Of a DNA stretch of 7,253 nucleotides, positions 1 to 6,649 are shown piece after piece. The notes beneath the pieces were generated by a model, which had not been told where the DNA came from, searched no databases, and was given only the letters and a program-made list of their open reading frames with translations. The DNA lies in the NCBI GenBank assembly GCA_030831885.1, contig JAURKF010000055.1:1-7253 (forward strand). The letters are read 5' to 3'. Numbering within the stretch: position 1 is the stretch's first letter; every line of letters starts with the position of its first letter. A program made the translations under genes and the position numbers. The stretch is from Flavobacteriales bacterium. GTDB taxonomy: Bacteria; Bacteroidota; Bacteroidia; Flavobacteriales; UA16.

Positions 1-741
1 AAACGCCTGAGTGCCGATGTGGTCAATTTTGCAGCGAGCAGTTCGTCCGTAAAGAAAGGTGAGACGCTGGTCGATACGGTCAATAATATTCTTGCGATGA
101 AGGTCGATATGGTGGTGATGCGTCATGCGTCGCCCGGCGCTGCCGTATTTCTGAGCCGACACATTGATGCGGCTATCGTAAATGCAGGCGACGGTACGCA
201 CGAGCATCCCACGCAAGCGCTGCTTGATGCATACTCGATACGTGAGAAGCTAGGCAGCGTAGAGGGAAAGAAGGTTGTCATTGTAGGCGATATCACCCAT
301 TCGCGTGTTGCTATTTCCAACATTTACTGCTTGAAAAAACTGGGTGCCGAGGTCATGGTATGCGGCCCCACCACGCTCATTCCAAAGCATATTGAAAGTT
401 TGGGTGTGAAGGTGGAGCATAACCTACGCAATGCACTCGAGTGGTGCGATGTAGCCAACATGCTGCGCATTCAGCTCGAGCGGCAAGATGCCGGAGTGGC
501 TTATTTTCCTTCCTTGCGCGAATACAGTATGCAGTATGGGCTCGACAAGGCCATGCTCGATAGTCTTTCGAAGAAAATCGTCATTATGCACCCGGGCCCC
601 ATCAATCGTGGGGTTGAAATTACCAGCGATGTGGCCGACAGCAATCAGAGCATCATCCTCGATCAGGTCGAGAATGGTGTTGCCGTGAGGATGGCGGTGA
701 TTTATTTGCTGGCGCAGAGAATGGGTACACGAGCCATTTAG
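1..741 (+). CDS. pyrB: Aspartate carbamoyltransferase catalytic subunit, 5' truncated by window edge
   Basis: This enzyme condenses carbamoyl phosphate with L-aspartate to give N-carbamoyl-L-aspartate, the committed step of cytosolic pyrimidine synthesis. Frame 1 is open from the first base (KRLSADVVNF...), so the gene begins left of the window. The GTG at 19 is an internal Val codon, not the start. The 246 visible residues lack roughly the first 50-60 of a ~300-residue protein, including the STRTR carbamoyl-phosphate loop. Visible hallmarks are the SSSVKKGETLVDT loop, VMRH, NAGDGTHEHPTQALLD (HPTQ at nt 205-216), GDITHSRVA, LLRIQ-like LRIQLERQ and the C-terminal HPGPINRGVEI (nt 589-621). The motifs resemble the Bacillus-type enzyme more than the E. 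coli one. No pyrI regulatory subunit follows, which fits that class. The next gene is 96 bases downstream and appears independent. Confidence 0.97.
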   Translation, partial: KRLSADVVNFAASSSSVKKGETLVDTVNNILAMKVDMVVMRHASPGAAVFLSRHIDAAIVNAGDGTHEHPTQALLDAYSIREKLGSVEGKKVVIVGDITHSRVAISNIYCLKKLGAEVMVCGPTTLIPKHIESLGVKVEHNLRNALEWCDVANMLRIQLERQDAGVAYFPSLREYSMQYGLDKAMLDSLSKKIVIMHPGPINRGVEITSDVADSNQSIILDQVENGVAVRMAVIYLLAQRMGTRAI

Positions 742-748
742 GCTCTTT
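731..748 (+). terminator. Candidate intrinsic terminator overlapping the pyrB stop codon
   Basis: GAGCC (731-735), loop ATTTA, and GGCTC (741-745) form a perfect 5-bp GC-rich hairpin followed by only three T. The TAG stop (739-741) lies in the loop and the first stem base. A second, weaker AT-rich hairpin follows at 747-763 (TTAATC/GGTTAA, one G-U pair). The stem and T-run are short, so this is a modest candidate. It fits the change of function and the promoter-like sequence before the next gene. Confidence 0.35.
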
Positions 749-784
749 AATCACTGAGGTTAATCAACTTTTACTAGCCTTGCG

Positions 785-814
785 TTTGACTCAAGTCTTA
801 AGCGCATACTTTCG
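785..814 (+). promoter_or_regulatory. Candidate Bacteroidota-type promoter for the ferritin-VIT gene
   Basis: TTTG at 785-788 fits the -33 element. TACTTTCG at 807-814 matches the -7 consensus TAnnTTTG in five of six fixed positions. The 18-base spacer is within the accepted range. Transcription would start around 820, leaving a leader of under 20 bases before the ATG at 838. No Shine-Dalgarno sequence is visible, as is usual in this phylum. Consensus is from established knowledge; activity is inferred. Confidence 0.45.
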
Positions 815-837
815 TCTAATTACAGCTAGTTTTTTCG

Positions 838-1944
838 ATGAAATCTAAATCATCCGGTATCCAAACTGAGATCGACGCTTCTTTCCTCTACGGCGTGCTC
901 GCCGATCATGAAGAAGATTCTGTTGTGGCCAATGTCTTTCGCCAAATGAGCGAAATCGAGCGGGGACATGCGGAAGCATTTCTTCGCAAACAACAGCCGG
1001 AAGGTGCGCTGGTATTGCCGCCGCCTTCCCTGCGTGCTAGAATATTGCATCACATCGGAAAATGGTTTGGCTTTGAGTACGTGTTGGGCGTGTTGATGGA
1101 CACAGAGAAGAGCATCTCGGGTGCAGTCATCCAGGCTAAGTCGAAACTCCAACAGCCTATTACAGGCAGCGAAACGAATCATGTGCGCATTTTGCGCAGC
1201 TTGCTCGATTCTAACACGGGTATTTCAGGCACAAGTCTGGCGCGTTTCGAAAAGCGTCATCGTTCTGTAGGAGGTAATGCTCTGCGCGCAGCGGTGCTGG
1301 GTGGCAACGATGGTTTGGTGTCGAACTTCAGTTTGGTGATGGGTGTGGCCGGTGCAACGCAAGGGGGGAACAATGTGCTGCTTGCAGGAAGTGCCGGATT
1401 ATTGGCCGGCGCATTATCGATGGCGCTGGGCGAATGGATCTCTGTGAAGAGTTCGCAAGAACTTTACGAGAACCAGATGGATCTTGAAATGGAGGAACTG
1501 GAGACAAATCCCGAAGGAGAGCTTCGGGAGATTGCGCTCATCTATATCGCAAAAGGAATTCCCGAGGCTCAGGCACATGCAATGGCCCGCGAAATTTTGA
1601 ACGACACAACACGAGCACATGAATTTCTGGTGCGTGAGGAATTGGGCATTAACCCGGAGGAACTCAAAGGCTCGGCGATGGAAGCAGCGCTATACTCGTT
1701 CTTCCTGTTTTCTATCGGTGCCATTATTCCGCTTTTTCCGTTCTTCTTCGCAGAAGGGTATACTGCGATCCTGTTGAGTGTTGCTGCAAGTTCCATCGGG
1801 TTGTTTTTGATTGGCGCTTCGATAACGCTTTTCACCGGAAGAAGTATGTGGAAATCGGGGCTTAGACAAGTTTTTTTCGGATTGGCAGCCGCGGCCATAA
1901 CGTTTGCAGTAGGTCAGTTGCTCGGGGTTTCTGTGGGTGGTTAG
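838..1944 (+). CDS. Ferritin-like domain / VIT1-CCC1 family fusion transporter (MbfA-like)
   Basis: This is a 368-residue inner-membrane protein. Residues ~8-125 form a ferritin/rubrerythrin-like domain with candidate di-metal ligands E11 (E-x6-Y18), E41xxH44, E90 and E112xxH115. The second E-x6-Y has V97 in place of Tyr. Residues ~145-368 form a VIT1/CCC1 domain: TM1 carries GGNDGLVSNFSLVMG (D158), TM2 carries SMALGEWISVKSSQE, and a Glu-rich cytoplasmic loop (~204-278) should be the metal-binding segment. Three more hydrophobic helices follow at about 285-305, 308-333 and 343-366. Known relatives (alphaproteobacterial MbfA) export iron and protect against iron/peroxide stress, and VIT1/CCC1 proteins move Fe2+ or Mn2+ out of the cytoplasm. 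Export of Fe/Mn is therefore inferred here. The ATG at 838 puts the first ferritin helix right at the N-terminus. The gene looks monocistronic, and no Fur box was recognised. Confidence 0.9.
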   Translation: MKSKSSGIQTEIDASFLYGVLADHEEDSVVANVFRQMSEIERGHAEAFLRKQQPEGALVLPPPSLRARILHHIGKWFGFEYVLGVLMDTEKSISGAVIQAKSKLQQPITGSETNHVRILRSLLDSNTGISGTSLARFEKRHRSVGGNALRAAVLGGNDGLVSNFSLVMGVAGATQGGNNVLLAGSAGLLAGALSMALGEWISVKSSQELYENQMDLEMEELETNPEGELREIALIYIAKGIPEAQAHAMAREILNDTTRAHEFLVREELGINPEELKGSAMEAALYSFFLFSIGAIIPLFPFFFAEGYTAILLSVAASSIGLFLIGASITLFTGRSMWKSGLRQVFFGLAAAAITFAVGQLLGVSVGG

Positions 1945-2036
1945 TGGATGTGTTTTTTACTTAATCTACAAATTCCAATCGCTAAGAATCGCAGCATTCA
2001 AAGGTTTTTGATTAGTGTCTTTGATCCATCCGCGAA

Positions 2037-2044
2037 TATTTTTG
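2037..2044 (+). promoter_or_regulatory. Perfect TAnnTTTG -7-like box just upstream of the 890-residue ORF
   Basis: TATTTTTG matches the Bacteroidota -7 consensus exactly and lies only four bases before the ATG at 2049. No -33 element sits at standard distance: TTTG at 2007-2010 leaves 26 bases and TTTG at 2020-2023 leaves 13. If active, transcription would begin at or just past the annotated start, implying a leaderless message or a later start codon. It may also be a chance AT-rich match. Confidence 0.25.
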
Positions 2045-2048
2045 CGCG

Positions 2049-4721
2049 ATGAACAAATTCCTACCCATTCGTTTTAATTCAGTGAAATTTTCAGGAATTA
2101 ATTTTTCCGGATGCCATACGCTCACCCTTTCGGCTCTAATGCTATCTTTCTTATGCGGTGCGCGATGTGATGCACAACTAGTAGTTCAATCCGACATTAC
2201 GGTTGCGCAAATGGTCCATTATATTATGGGCCCGGGTGCACAGGCATTCAATATAACCTACAATGGACAACCCGCTGAGATGGCCTATTCCCCTTCAGTA
2301 GGTACTTTTCAATGTTCGAATTGCAACATAGGTATCAGCTCAGGGTTGGCCCTTTCTACCGGTAATGCATATGAGTTGGCCGGCCCCAATAATGATGGAT
2401 CACAAACAAGTTATGGAGTAAGCAGCAATGGAGATTCGGACTCTGATATGTGGGCGTTGGTCTCGGCCAATGGAGGAAATGAGGTGAATGATCTTACGGT
2501 TATTGAGTTCGATTACATCCCGTTCAGCGACTCTATTCAGTTTGAATTTGTTTGGGGTTCGGATGAGTATGATAGCTACGTTTCTTCGCTGTACAATGAC
2601 GTATTCGGCATCTTCGTTAGCGGTCCGGGCATCAGCGGCCCGTTCCTAAATAACGGGGTCAATATGGCTGTAATTCCGGGTACGGATATTCCGGTATCCG
2701 TGAACTCAATTAACAACGGAAATGGTTTGCAAGGGCCTTGTAACAATTGTGAATACTATAATCAAGCGTTAAGCGATGGTGAATTATGGGGATTGATTAA
2801 CTCTGGATATGATCCGTATATCATTGATGATAACAACATTCAATTGGATGGTTTTACAGATGTGATTTCATCTGCACTGCAGGTGACCTGCGGACAAACC
2901 TATCACGTGAAGATTGCAATTTGCGATGCTTCTGATAATTCGTTGGATTCTGGGGTTTTTATTAAGGGTGGCACACTTTCATCGGACTATGCATCCACAG
3001 CGAGTTTGCAATTCAATGTTGACGGACCGAACAATAACGTTGCCTACGAGCAATGCAGCGAAGGCGCTGTGCGTATTCATCGACCGGTGGTTAGTAATGA
3101 TCAAGAACCTCTCACCTGTTATCTCGATTGGAGCGGAAGCGCGCTGGAAGGCACAGACTACAATGCAATGCCGGATTCAGTCGTGTTCAATCCGCAGCAG
3201 TTGTTTGTGGATCTCTCATTCGATGCTTTTGAAGACTCTACGGTAGAGTTTGTGGATACTGTGATGTTGAATATGATGGTACCATCGTCGTGCAATGGTG
3301 CTAGTGCCTATTCCAATTTTACATTTTATATCAGCGATGTCGTCTATCCGTTTATAGTGCAAGGTTTTACTGTGGATATTTGTCCTGGCGATGTATTCGT
3401 GGAGCCTATTGTGCAAGGTGGATTTGGCAACTATACCTATCTGTGGAACAATGGAAGCACGGAAGCTTCTTTCAGTGTAAACCTAACAGATACCACATAC
3501 TATACGGTCACGGTGGGTGATACTTGCGGTCTGCAGCCTATAACGGTCAACTTGAACTACAACGTTTTCCAATTTGATCCGGTAACAGTTAGTTTGGAAG
3601 ATACCGATGGAATACTGCCTTTAGAGTGCGGGGCGAATAATTCCATCTATGCCTACGGGGAAGGTGGCGTGCCTGCCCTAAATTACTATTTCACGGCATC
3701 GAATAATTCATATATATTCAGTGATAACAACGAAGCCACTATTTATACGTCAAATGTAGGTGACGTGTATGTGCGAGTTGTCGATGCATGCGGCAATACC
3801 GCAACAGATACATTGAATATAACGGTGAACGTTCCCCCCATATCGGTTGTGTTACCGGATACCGTTGAAGTCATGTGTGGTCAGAGTGTTATAATTCAAT
3901 CAACAGTTAGCGGTGGTAATGGTGCTTCCACCTATTATTATTATTGGTATTTAGATGCTTTTTATCAGGGCGATTGGCAGTCATCGAACGTGGACTGGTC
4001 GTTTTACCAAAATTCGCAGGTGGTGTTGACAAGCGGTGACGACTGCGGTCAGTATGCAACCGACACGACCCAAATTATGTTGATTGGTTATGATCCTGCA
4101 TTGGTTGCGAGCGATTCGTTGATTGCATTGTGCGAATCGCTCTATGGTTGTATGGATGTGAATGCATGCAATTATGACTCACTTGCACTGTGGGATAATG
4201 GCTCGTGTTATCTGCCAATTCCTCTTGCCATCAATGGTCCATTGAGTATTATCGATTCGGAGACGCCTCAATATTGGGTGTCCGATTATTTCCCCGGTGC
4301 CGCGTTGACGTGGATCGTTGAAAATGGAACCATCCTTTCTCAGAACGATTCCCTCTGTGTGGTGCAATGGTCGGGCACTCCTACGGGTGCATTGTGTGTG
4401 TATGAAACGTTTGGTGAAAGTTGTATCAGCGATACATCGTGTGTTAATATCGATATCATCGGCTCTGTGGACTATGCTTCATCTTGGGGAAGTATTGCCG
4501 TATATCCCAATCCTGCAAAGGAAGAGCTTTGGGTTCGATTGGAGCGTCCGATATTTGTTGATTGGCGCATATTGAGTATGGATGGAAGACTCGTTCAACA
4601 AGGCACCTCGATGAACAGTCTGTTCAGCTTGAATACGCAGGCACTGGCTTCAGGCAGTTATATGCTTCAACTTAAAACAGATCAGAAACAAACAAGCTAC
4701 TCACGCTTCGTGAAGCAATAG
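2049..4721 (+). CDS. T9SS type A sorting domain protein with choice-of-anchor L domain
   Basis: This is an 890-residue exported protein. Residues 1-42 look like a Sec signal peptide with a long n-region, probably cut after CDA before Q43. Residues ~47-313 match the choice-of-anchor L domain: IEFDYIPFSDSIQFEFVWGSDEYDSY (~152-177), NDVFGIFVSGPG, an IPGT-like VIPGTDIPV, and GVFIKGGTL near the end. After this come a Calx-beta/Ig-like stretch (~316-430), a PKD/SprB-like module with YTYLWNNGST (~431-510), two further Cys-containing Ig-like modules (~513-680), a GC-D-ACNYD-DNGSC motif (700-720) and a PKD-like segment (~724-805). Residues 818-890 (VYPNPAKEELWV...MDGRLVQQG...GSYMLQLKT...RFVKQ) are a T9SS type A sorting domain, so the protein should cross the outer membrane and be anchored or released. 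Adhesion or a surface-structure role is inferred; no catalytic motif is seen. GTG at 2082 (V12) is an alternative start giving a more usual signal-peptide length. Confidence 0.9.
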   Translation: MNKFLPIRFNSVKFSGINFSGCHTLTLSALMLSFLCGARCDAQLVVQSDITVAQMVHYIMGPGAQAFNITYNGQPAEMAYSPSVGTFQCSNCNIGISSGLALSTGNAYELAGPNNDGSQTSYGVSSNGDSDSDMWALVSANGGNEVNDLTVIEFDYIPFSDSIQFEFVWGSDEYDSYVSSLYNDVFGIFVSGPGISGPFLNNGVNMAVIPGTDIPVSVNSINNGNGLQGPCNNCEYYNQALSDGELWGLINSGYDPYIIDDNNIQLDGFTDVISSALQVTCGQTYHVKIAICDASDNSLDSGVFIKGGTLSSDYASTASLQFNVDGPNNNVAYEQCSEGAVRIHRPVVSNDQEPLTCYLDWSGSALEGTDYNAMPDSVVFNPQQLFVDLSFDAFEDSTVEFVDTVMLNMMVPSSCNGASAYSNFTFYISDVVYPFIVQGFTVDICPGDVFVEPIVQGGFGNYTYLWNNGSTEASFSVNLTDTTYYTVTVGDTCGLQPITVNLNYNVFQFDPVTVSLEDTDGILPLECGANNSIYAYGEGGVPALNYYFTASNNSYIFSDNNEATIYTSNVGDVYVRVVDACGNTATDTLNITVNVPPISVVLPDTVEVMCGQSVIIQSTVSGGNGASTYYYYWYLDAFYQGDWQSSNVDWSFYQNSQVVLTSGDDCGQYATDTTQIMLIGYDPALVASDSLIALCESLYGCMDVNACNYDSLALWDNGSCYLPIPLAINGPLSIIDSETPQYWVSDYFPGAALTWIVENGTILSQNDSLCVVQWSGTPTGALCVYETFGESCISDTSCVNIDIIGSVDYASSWGSIAVYPNPAKEELWVRLERPIFVDWRILSMDGRLVQQGTSMNSLFSLNTQALASGSYMLQLKTDQKQTSYSRFVKQ
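4146..4208 (+). other. GC-D-ACNYD-(D/N)GSC Cys motif inside the 890-residue protein
   Basis: Residues 700-720 carry C701, C707 and C720 in the pattern GCMDVNACNYD...DNGSC. This matches a short module often repeated in secreted Bacteroidota proteins as GCTD..ACNY..A..DDGSC. Here only one copy is present, between the last Ig-like module and the PKD-like segment before the sorting domain. Its function is not established; the Cys and Asp pattern suggests a small disulfide- or metal-stabilised linker (inference). Confidence 0.65.
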
Positions 4722-4730
4722 CGAAATGCC

Positions 4731-4763
4731 AAAAAAAAAAGCCATCCGCACGGATGGCCTTTT
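4731..4763. terminator. Bidirectional intrinsic terminator between convergent genes
   Basis: A run of ten A (4731-4740) precedes the stem GCCATCC (4741-4747), loop GCAC, and GGATGGC (4752-4758), then C and four T (4760-4763). On the plus strand it ends the 890-residue gene ten bases after its stop. On the minus strand the A-run becomes ten U after the same stem, a stronger terminator for the convergent gene ending at 4850. The stem can close by one further G-C pair at the expense of loop size. Confidence 0.85.
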
Positions 4764-4852
4764 AGTGAAAAGGTGAAATAGTGATATGGTTACTAGTCAC
4801 TTTCACCATTTAACTATTTCACTGATTCACTATTTCACTATTTCACTATTTA
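4764..4852. repeat. Octanucleotide repeat tract CACTATTT with inverted copies and a hairpin
   Basis: Three exact tandem CACTATTT units occupy 4828-4851. Degenerate units CACTGATT (4820-4827), AACTATTT (4812-4819) and CACCATTT (4804-4811) lie in the same 8-base register. To the left, 4764-4784 carries the reverse complement pattern (AGTGAAAA, GGTGAAAT, AGTGA). The two orientations can pair: GGTGAAATAGTGA (4772-4784) with TCACTTTCACC (4797-4807), a stem of about 11 bp with a 2-base bulge. The loop contains ACTAGT within a near-palindrome (4789-4800). The last unit runs into the stop codon (TTA at 4850-4852, minus strand) of the convergent gene. Confidence 0.75.
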
Positions 4853-5773
4853 CTCAATAATCAACTTCTGCGCATACACTTCCTCACCGCACACTACGCG
4901 CACAGTGTAAAGACCTGCTTCGAATGCTGAAACATTCACGTTTTGCATGGTAGAAGTTACGAGCGTATTAACGACCATACGTCCTTGTGCGTCGAATATT
5001 TGTACATCGGCCGATTGAGAAGTTGAAGGTAACGCAATAGTCAATACATTGTTTGCCGGATTAGGCCACATGCCGAAAGAGGCAGCGTGAACTTCTTGCG
5101 TGTTGACACCTGTGCTTTCAATTACTTGAACATCATCGATGTAATAAAGTCCTTCGCCGCTGGCGTCGTTTGTGCCGAAGAAGTCAACAGCTGCAAGTAC
5201 GTTCTGACCTGCAGTTCCATTGGCGTTGTTGAGCGACCACTGCCAGCTGTTTATCATTGCACCGTTAATATAGATATACCCCATATCATTGTCCATGTCT
5301 GCCGTTACCTGCACATCAAACCACTCATTGAGTGCAACAGATGATGGGCCGCCTTGAGCACCGCCGGTAACCCAGCTCACAGTGCCATCTACACCGAAAA
5401 ACACGTCACATGCCCATTGATAGGTAGTTGAAGTTGCGCTCCATTGATGAAGGAGGTTGAAATAGCCACCGGCATCGGTGAGATACATCTTGAATTTTAA
5501 ATCGTATTTGCCTGCTGAATATGGGCCAATCGGCAATACAAGGTCGGTAGCCATGCCTTCAATCTTGGCGCTATTGGTTCCACTGAAAGCAACTACGTTT
5601 GAAACCATACCATCGACTCCGGCAGAGCCGTCCCATGTGTCCCAAATTAAGCTCTGCTCGGCAACACCCATATCGGCTGCATACGAGTCGAAGTTGTCTT
5701 CAAAGATTACGGTTTGTGCGGCTGCGGCCAAGCCCCAGGCTGAAAGTGTAAGAAAGAGTAGAGGTTTTTTCAT
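4850..5773 (-). CDS. T9SS type A sorting domain protein with ConA/LamG-like domain
   Basis: This is a 307-residue secreted protein. Residues 1-19 (MKKPLLFLTLSAWGLAAAA) are a clear Sec signal peptide, cleaved before Q20. Residues ~24-218 look like a concanavalin A/laminin-G-type beta-sandwich: an EDNFDSY opening, DLKFKMYL, WFDVQVTADMDND, GYIYINGAMI, and the closing YYIDDVQV (210-217). Such domains often bind carbohydrate or protein ligands; no catalytic residues are evident. Residues 233-307 (FGMWPNPANNVLTI...IFDAQGRMV...FEAGLYTVRV...KLIIE) form a T9SS type A sorting domain. The start has no Shine-Dalgarno sequence but an A-rich leader (AATCAAAATCAAATCAC), typical of Bacteroidota. I found no clear TAnnTTTG box upstream. 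The gene converges on the 890-residue gene and shares its terminator, with the octamer repeat touching its stop codon. Confidence 0.88.
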   Translation of the reverse strand: MKKPLLFLTLSAWGLAAAAQTVIFEDNFDSYAADMGVAEQSLIWDTWDGSAGVDGMVSNVVAFSGTNSAKIEGMATDLVLPIGPYSAGKYDLKFKMYLTDAGGYFNLLHQWSATSTTYQWACDVFFGVDGTVSWVTGGAQGGPSSVALNEWFDVQVTADMDNDMGYIYINGAMINSWQWSLNNANGTAGQNVLAAVDFFGTNDASGEGLYYIDDVQVIESTGVNTQEVHAASFGMWPNPANNVLTIALPSTSQSADVQIFDAQGRMVVNTLVTSTMQNVNVSAFEAGLYTVRVVCGEEVYAQKLIIE

Positions 5774-5941
5774 GTGATTTGATTTTGATTATTTGGGGCA
5801 ATATAAACAAAACAACGATTCAGCTGCTTCTTGTCGCTTAGTCCCACATTGAAACAATGATGCATCTCGGTTGTTATGCTCTCAGAAATCACTTCTAAAA
5901 ATGTTGCGGACACCTTTTTTTGTTCGGTTAACGGTAGAATT
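5774..5941. other. Divergent intergenic region between LamG-like and SOUL genes
   Basis: This 168-base region must carry the promoters of both divergent genes. No TAnnTTTG match was seen in either direction. A small inverted repeat, CATTG-AAA-CAATG, lies at 5847-5859. The part next to the minus-strand gene is A-rich on its coding strand. No additional gene is visible. Confidence 0.5.
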
Positions 5942-6541
5942 ATGAAAAAGAAAGTTCTCTTGTTAGTGCTGCTGGTAATACTCATACCGGCGTTGACCCA
6001 ACTCTATACACTTATGGCTTCCAATAAAACCGAAAAGCAACCCTATACTGTTGTGAAAAAAGAAAAGGAGTTTGAAATCCGTTTTTACCCGTCGGCAACA
6101 CTCGCAACTGTGATGTCTTCCGCATCTACCTACAAGGATGTTGCTTCTCCGGGCTTTCGGAAATTGGCCGGGTATATTTTCGGTGGAAATCAAGATGGGA
6201 TGTCGATTGCAATGACGGCTCCGGTGCATATGGATATAAGCGAGACCGGTTCCACGATGAGCTTTGTAATGCCTCAAGGAATGACACCCGATAATTTGCC
6301 TAAGCCCAACGATCCCGGTGTTCACCTATCGACCACTAAACCCGAATATGTTGCAGCCATTCGCTTTGGTGGTTATGCTTCCGATAAGGATATACAGAAG
6401 TATGCAGCCAAATTGGAAGTTCTCCTGCAAGAGCGCGGAATTAAGCATAGTGGTCACTTCAGATTTTTGGGATATAATGCACCCTATCAATTTTTGTGCA
6501 GACGCAACGAATTGATTGTCGCCATAGAGTACCAGGAGTAA
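5942..6541 (+). CDS. SOUL heme-binding family protein with N-terminal signal/anchor
   Basis: This is a 199-residue protein of the SOUL/HBP family, whose eukaryotic members bind heme or porphyrins; bacterial roles are poorly defined. Family landmarks are YTVVKKEKEFEIRFYPSATLATV (~35-57), FRKLAGYIFGGN (~72-83), the signature IAMTAPV (89-95) followed by H96, MSFVMP (106-111), the PNDPGV loop, AAIRFGGYASD, and the C-terminal CRRNELIVAIEY. Residues 1-25 (MKKKVLLLVLLVILIPALTQLYTLM) form a basic then hydrophobic segment that is a signal peptide or anchor. There is no lipobox Cys, so a periplasmic or membrane-tethered location is likely. An in-frame ATG at 5876 would add 22 polar residues before this segment and is rejected as the start. 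Spacing to both neighbours suggests a monocistronic gene. No -7 consensus was found upstream. Confidence 0.88.
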   Translation: MKKKVLLLVLLVILIPALTQLYTLMASNKTEKQPYTVVKKEKEFEIRFYPSATLATVMSSASTYKDVASPGFRKLAGYIFGGNQDGMSIAMTAPVHMDISETGSTMSFVMPQGMTPDNLPKPNDPGVHLSTTKPEYVAAIRFGGYASDKDIQKYAAKLEVLLQERGIKHSGHFRFLGYNAPYQFLCRRNELIVAIEYQE

Positions 6542-6622
6542 TAATTGATTTCTAAGCTCTTTTAGCAGCAGTGAACCTTGAATTTCTTTAGGTGTTGTAA
6601 CTCGGAACGTAGGTGTGCGTCC

Positions 6623-6630
6623 TACCTTTG
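6623..6630 (+). promoter_or_regulatory. Candidate -7 box (TAnnTTTG) before the last gene
   Basis: TACCTTTG is an exact match to the Bacteroidota -7 consensus, ending 19 bases before the ATG at 6650. The nearest upstream TTG (6595-6597) leaves a 25-base spacer, longer than usual, so the -33 element is uncertain. GTAGG (6609-6613) and CCTAC (6621-6625) could form a 5-bp hairpin overlapping the box. The remaining sequence from 6542 shows no convincing terminator for the SOUL gene. Confidence 0.35.
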
Positions 6631-6649
6631 AAAGAATAATTGGTCTTCT

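Noticed and set aside
850..1182. Open frame of 110 codons on the minus strand inside the ferritin-VIT gene
   Set aside because: It lies fully inside a well-supported gene on the other strand, and its protein resembles no family I know.
2914..3246. Open frame of 110 codons in another plus frame within the 890-residue gene
   Set aside because: It is nested in a supported coding frame, with no domain and no initiation signal.
4796..4852. Regular short repeats that could suggest a CRISPR array
   Set aside because: Units are 8 bases, directly adjacent and without spacers. This is a tandem/inverted simple repeat.
5478..5777. Open frame of 99 codons on the plus strand opposite the LamG-like gene
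   Set aside because: It overlaps the signal peptide and first strands of a clear T9SS cargo gene on the other strand, and has no recognisable domain.
5847..5859. CATTG-AAA-CAATG inverted repeat as an operator
   Set aside because: It has five-base arms with a three-base loop, a single copy and no known regulator match. A chance occurrence is likely.
5876..5941. Upstream in-frame ATG that would lengthen the SOUL protein by 22 residues
   Set aside because: The extra residues are polar and would precede the basic-hydrophobic export signal. The ATG at 5942 gives a canonical MKKK signal start.
5963..6325. Open frame of 120 codons on the minus strand inside the SOUL gene
   Set aside because: It is antisense to conserved SOUL motifs. 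Its His/Arg-rich composition is typical of a shadow frame.
6609..6625. GTAGG/CCTAC hairpin as a terminator for the SOUL gene
   Set aside because: The stem is only 5 bp with no following T-run, and it overlaps a better -7 promoter match for the next gene.
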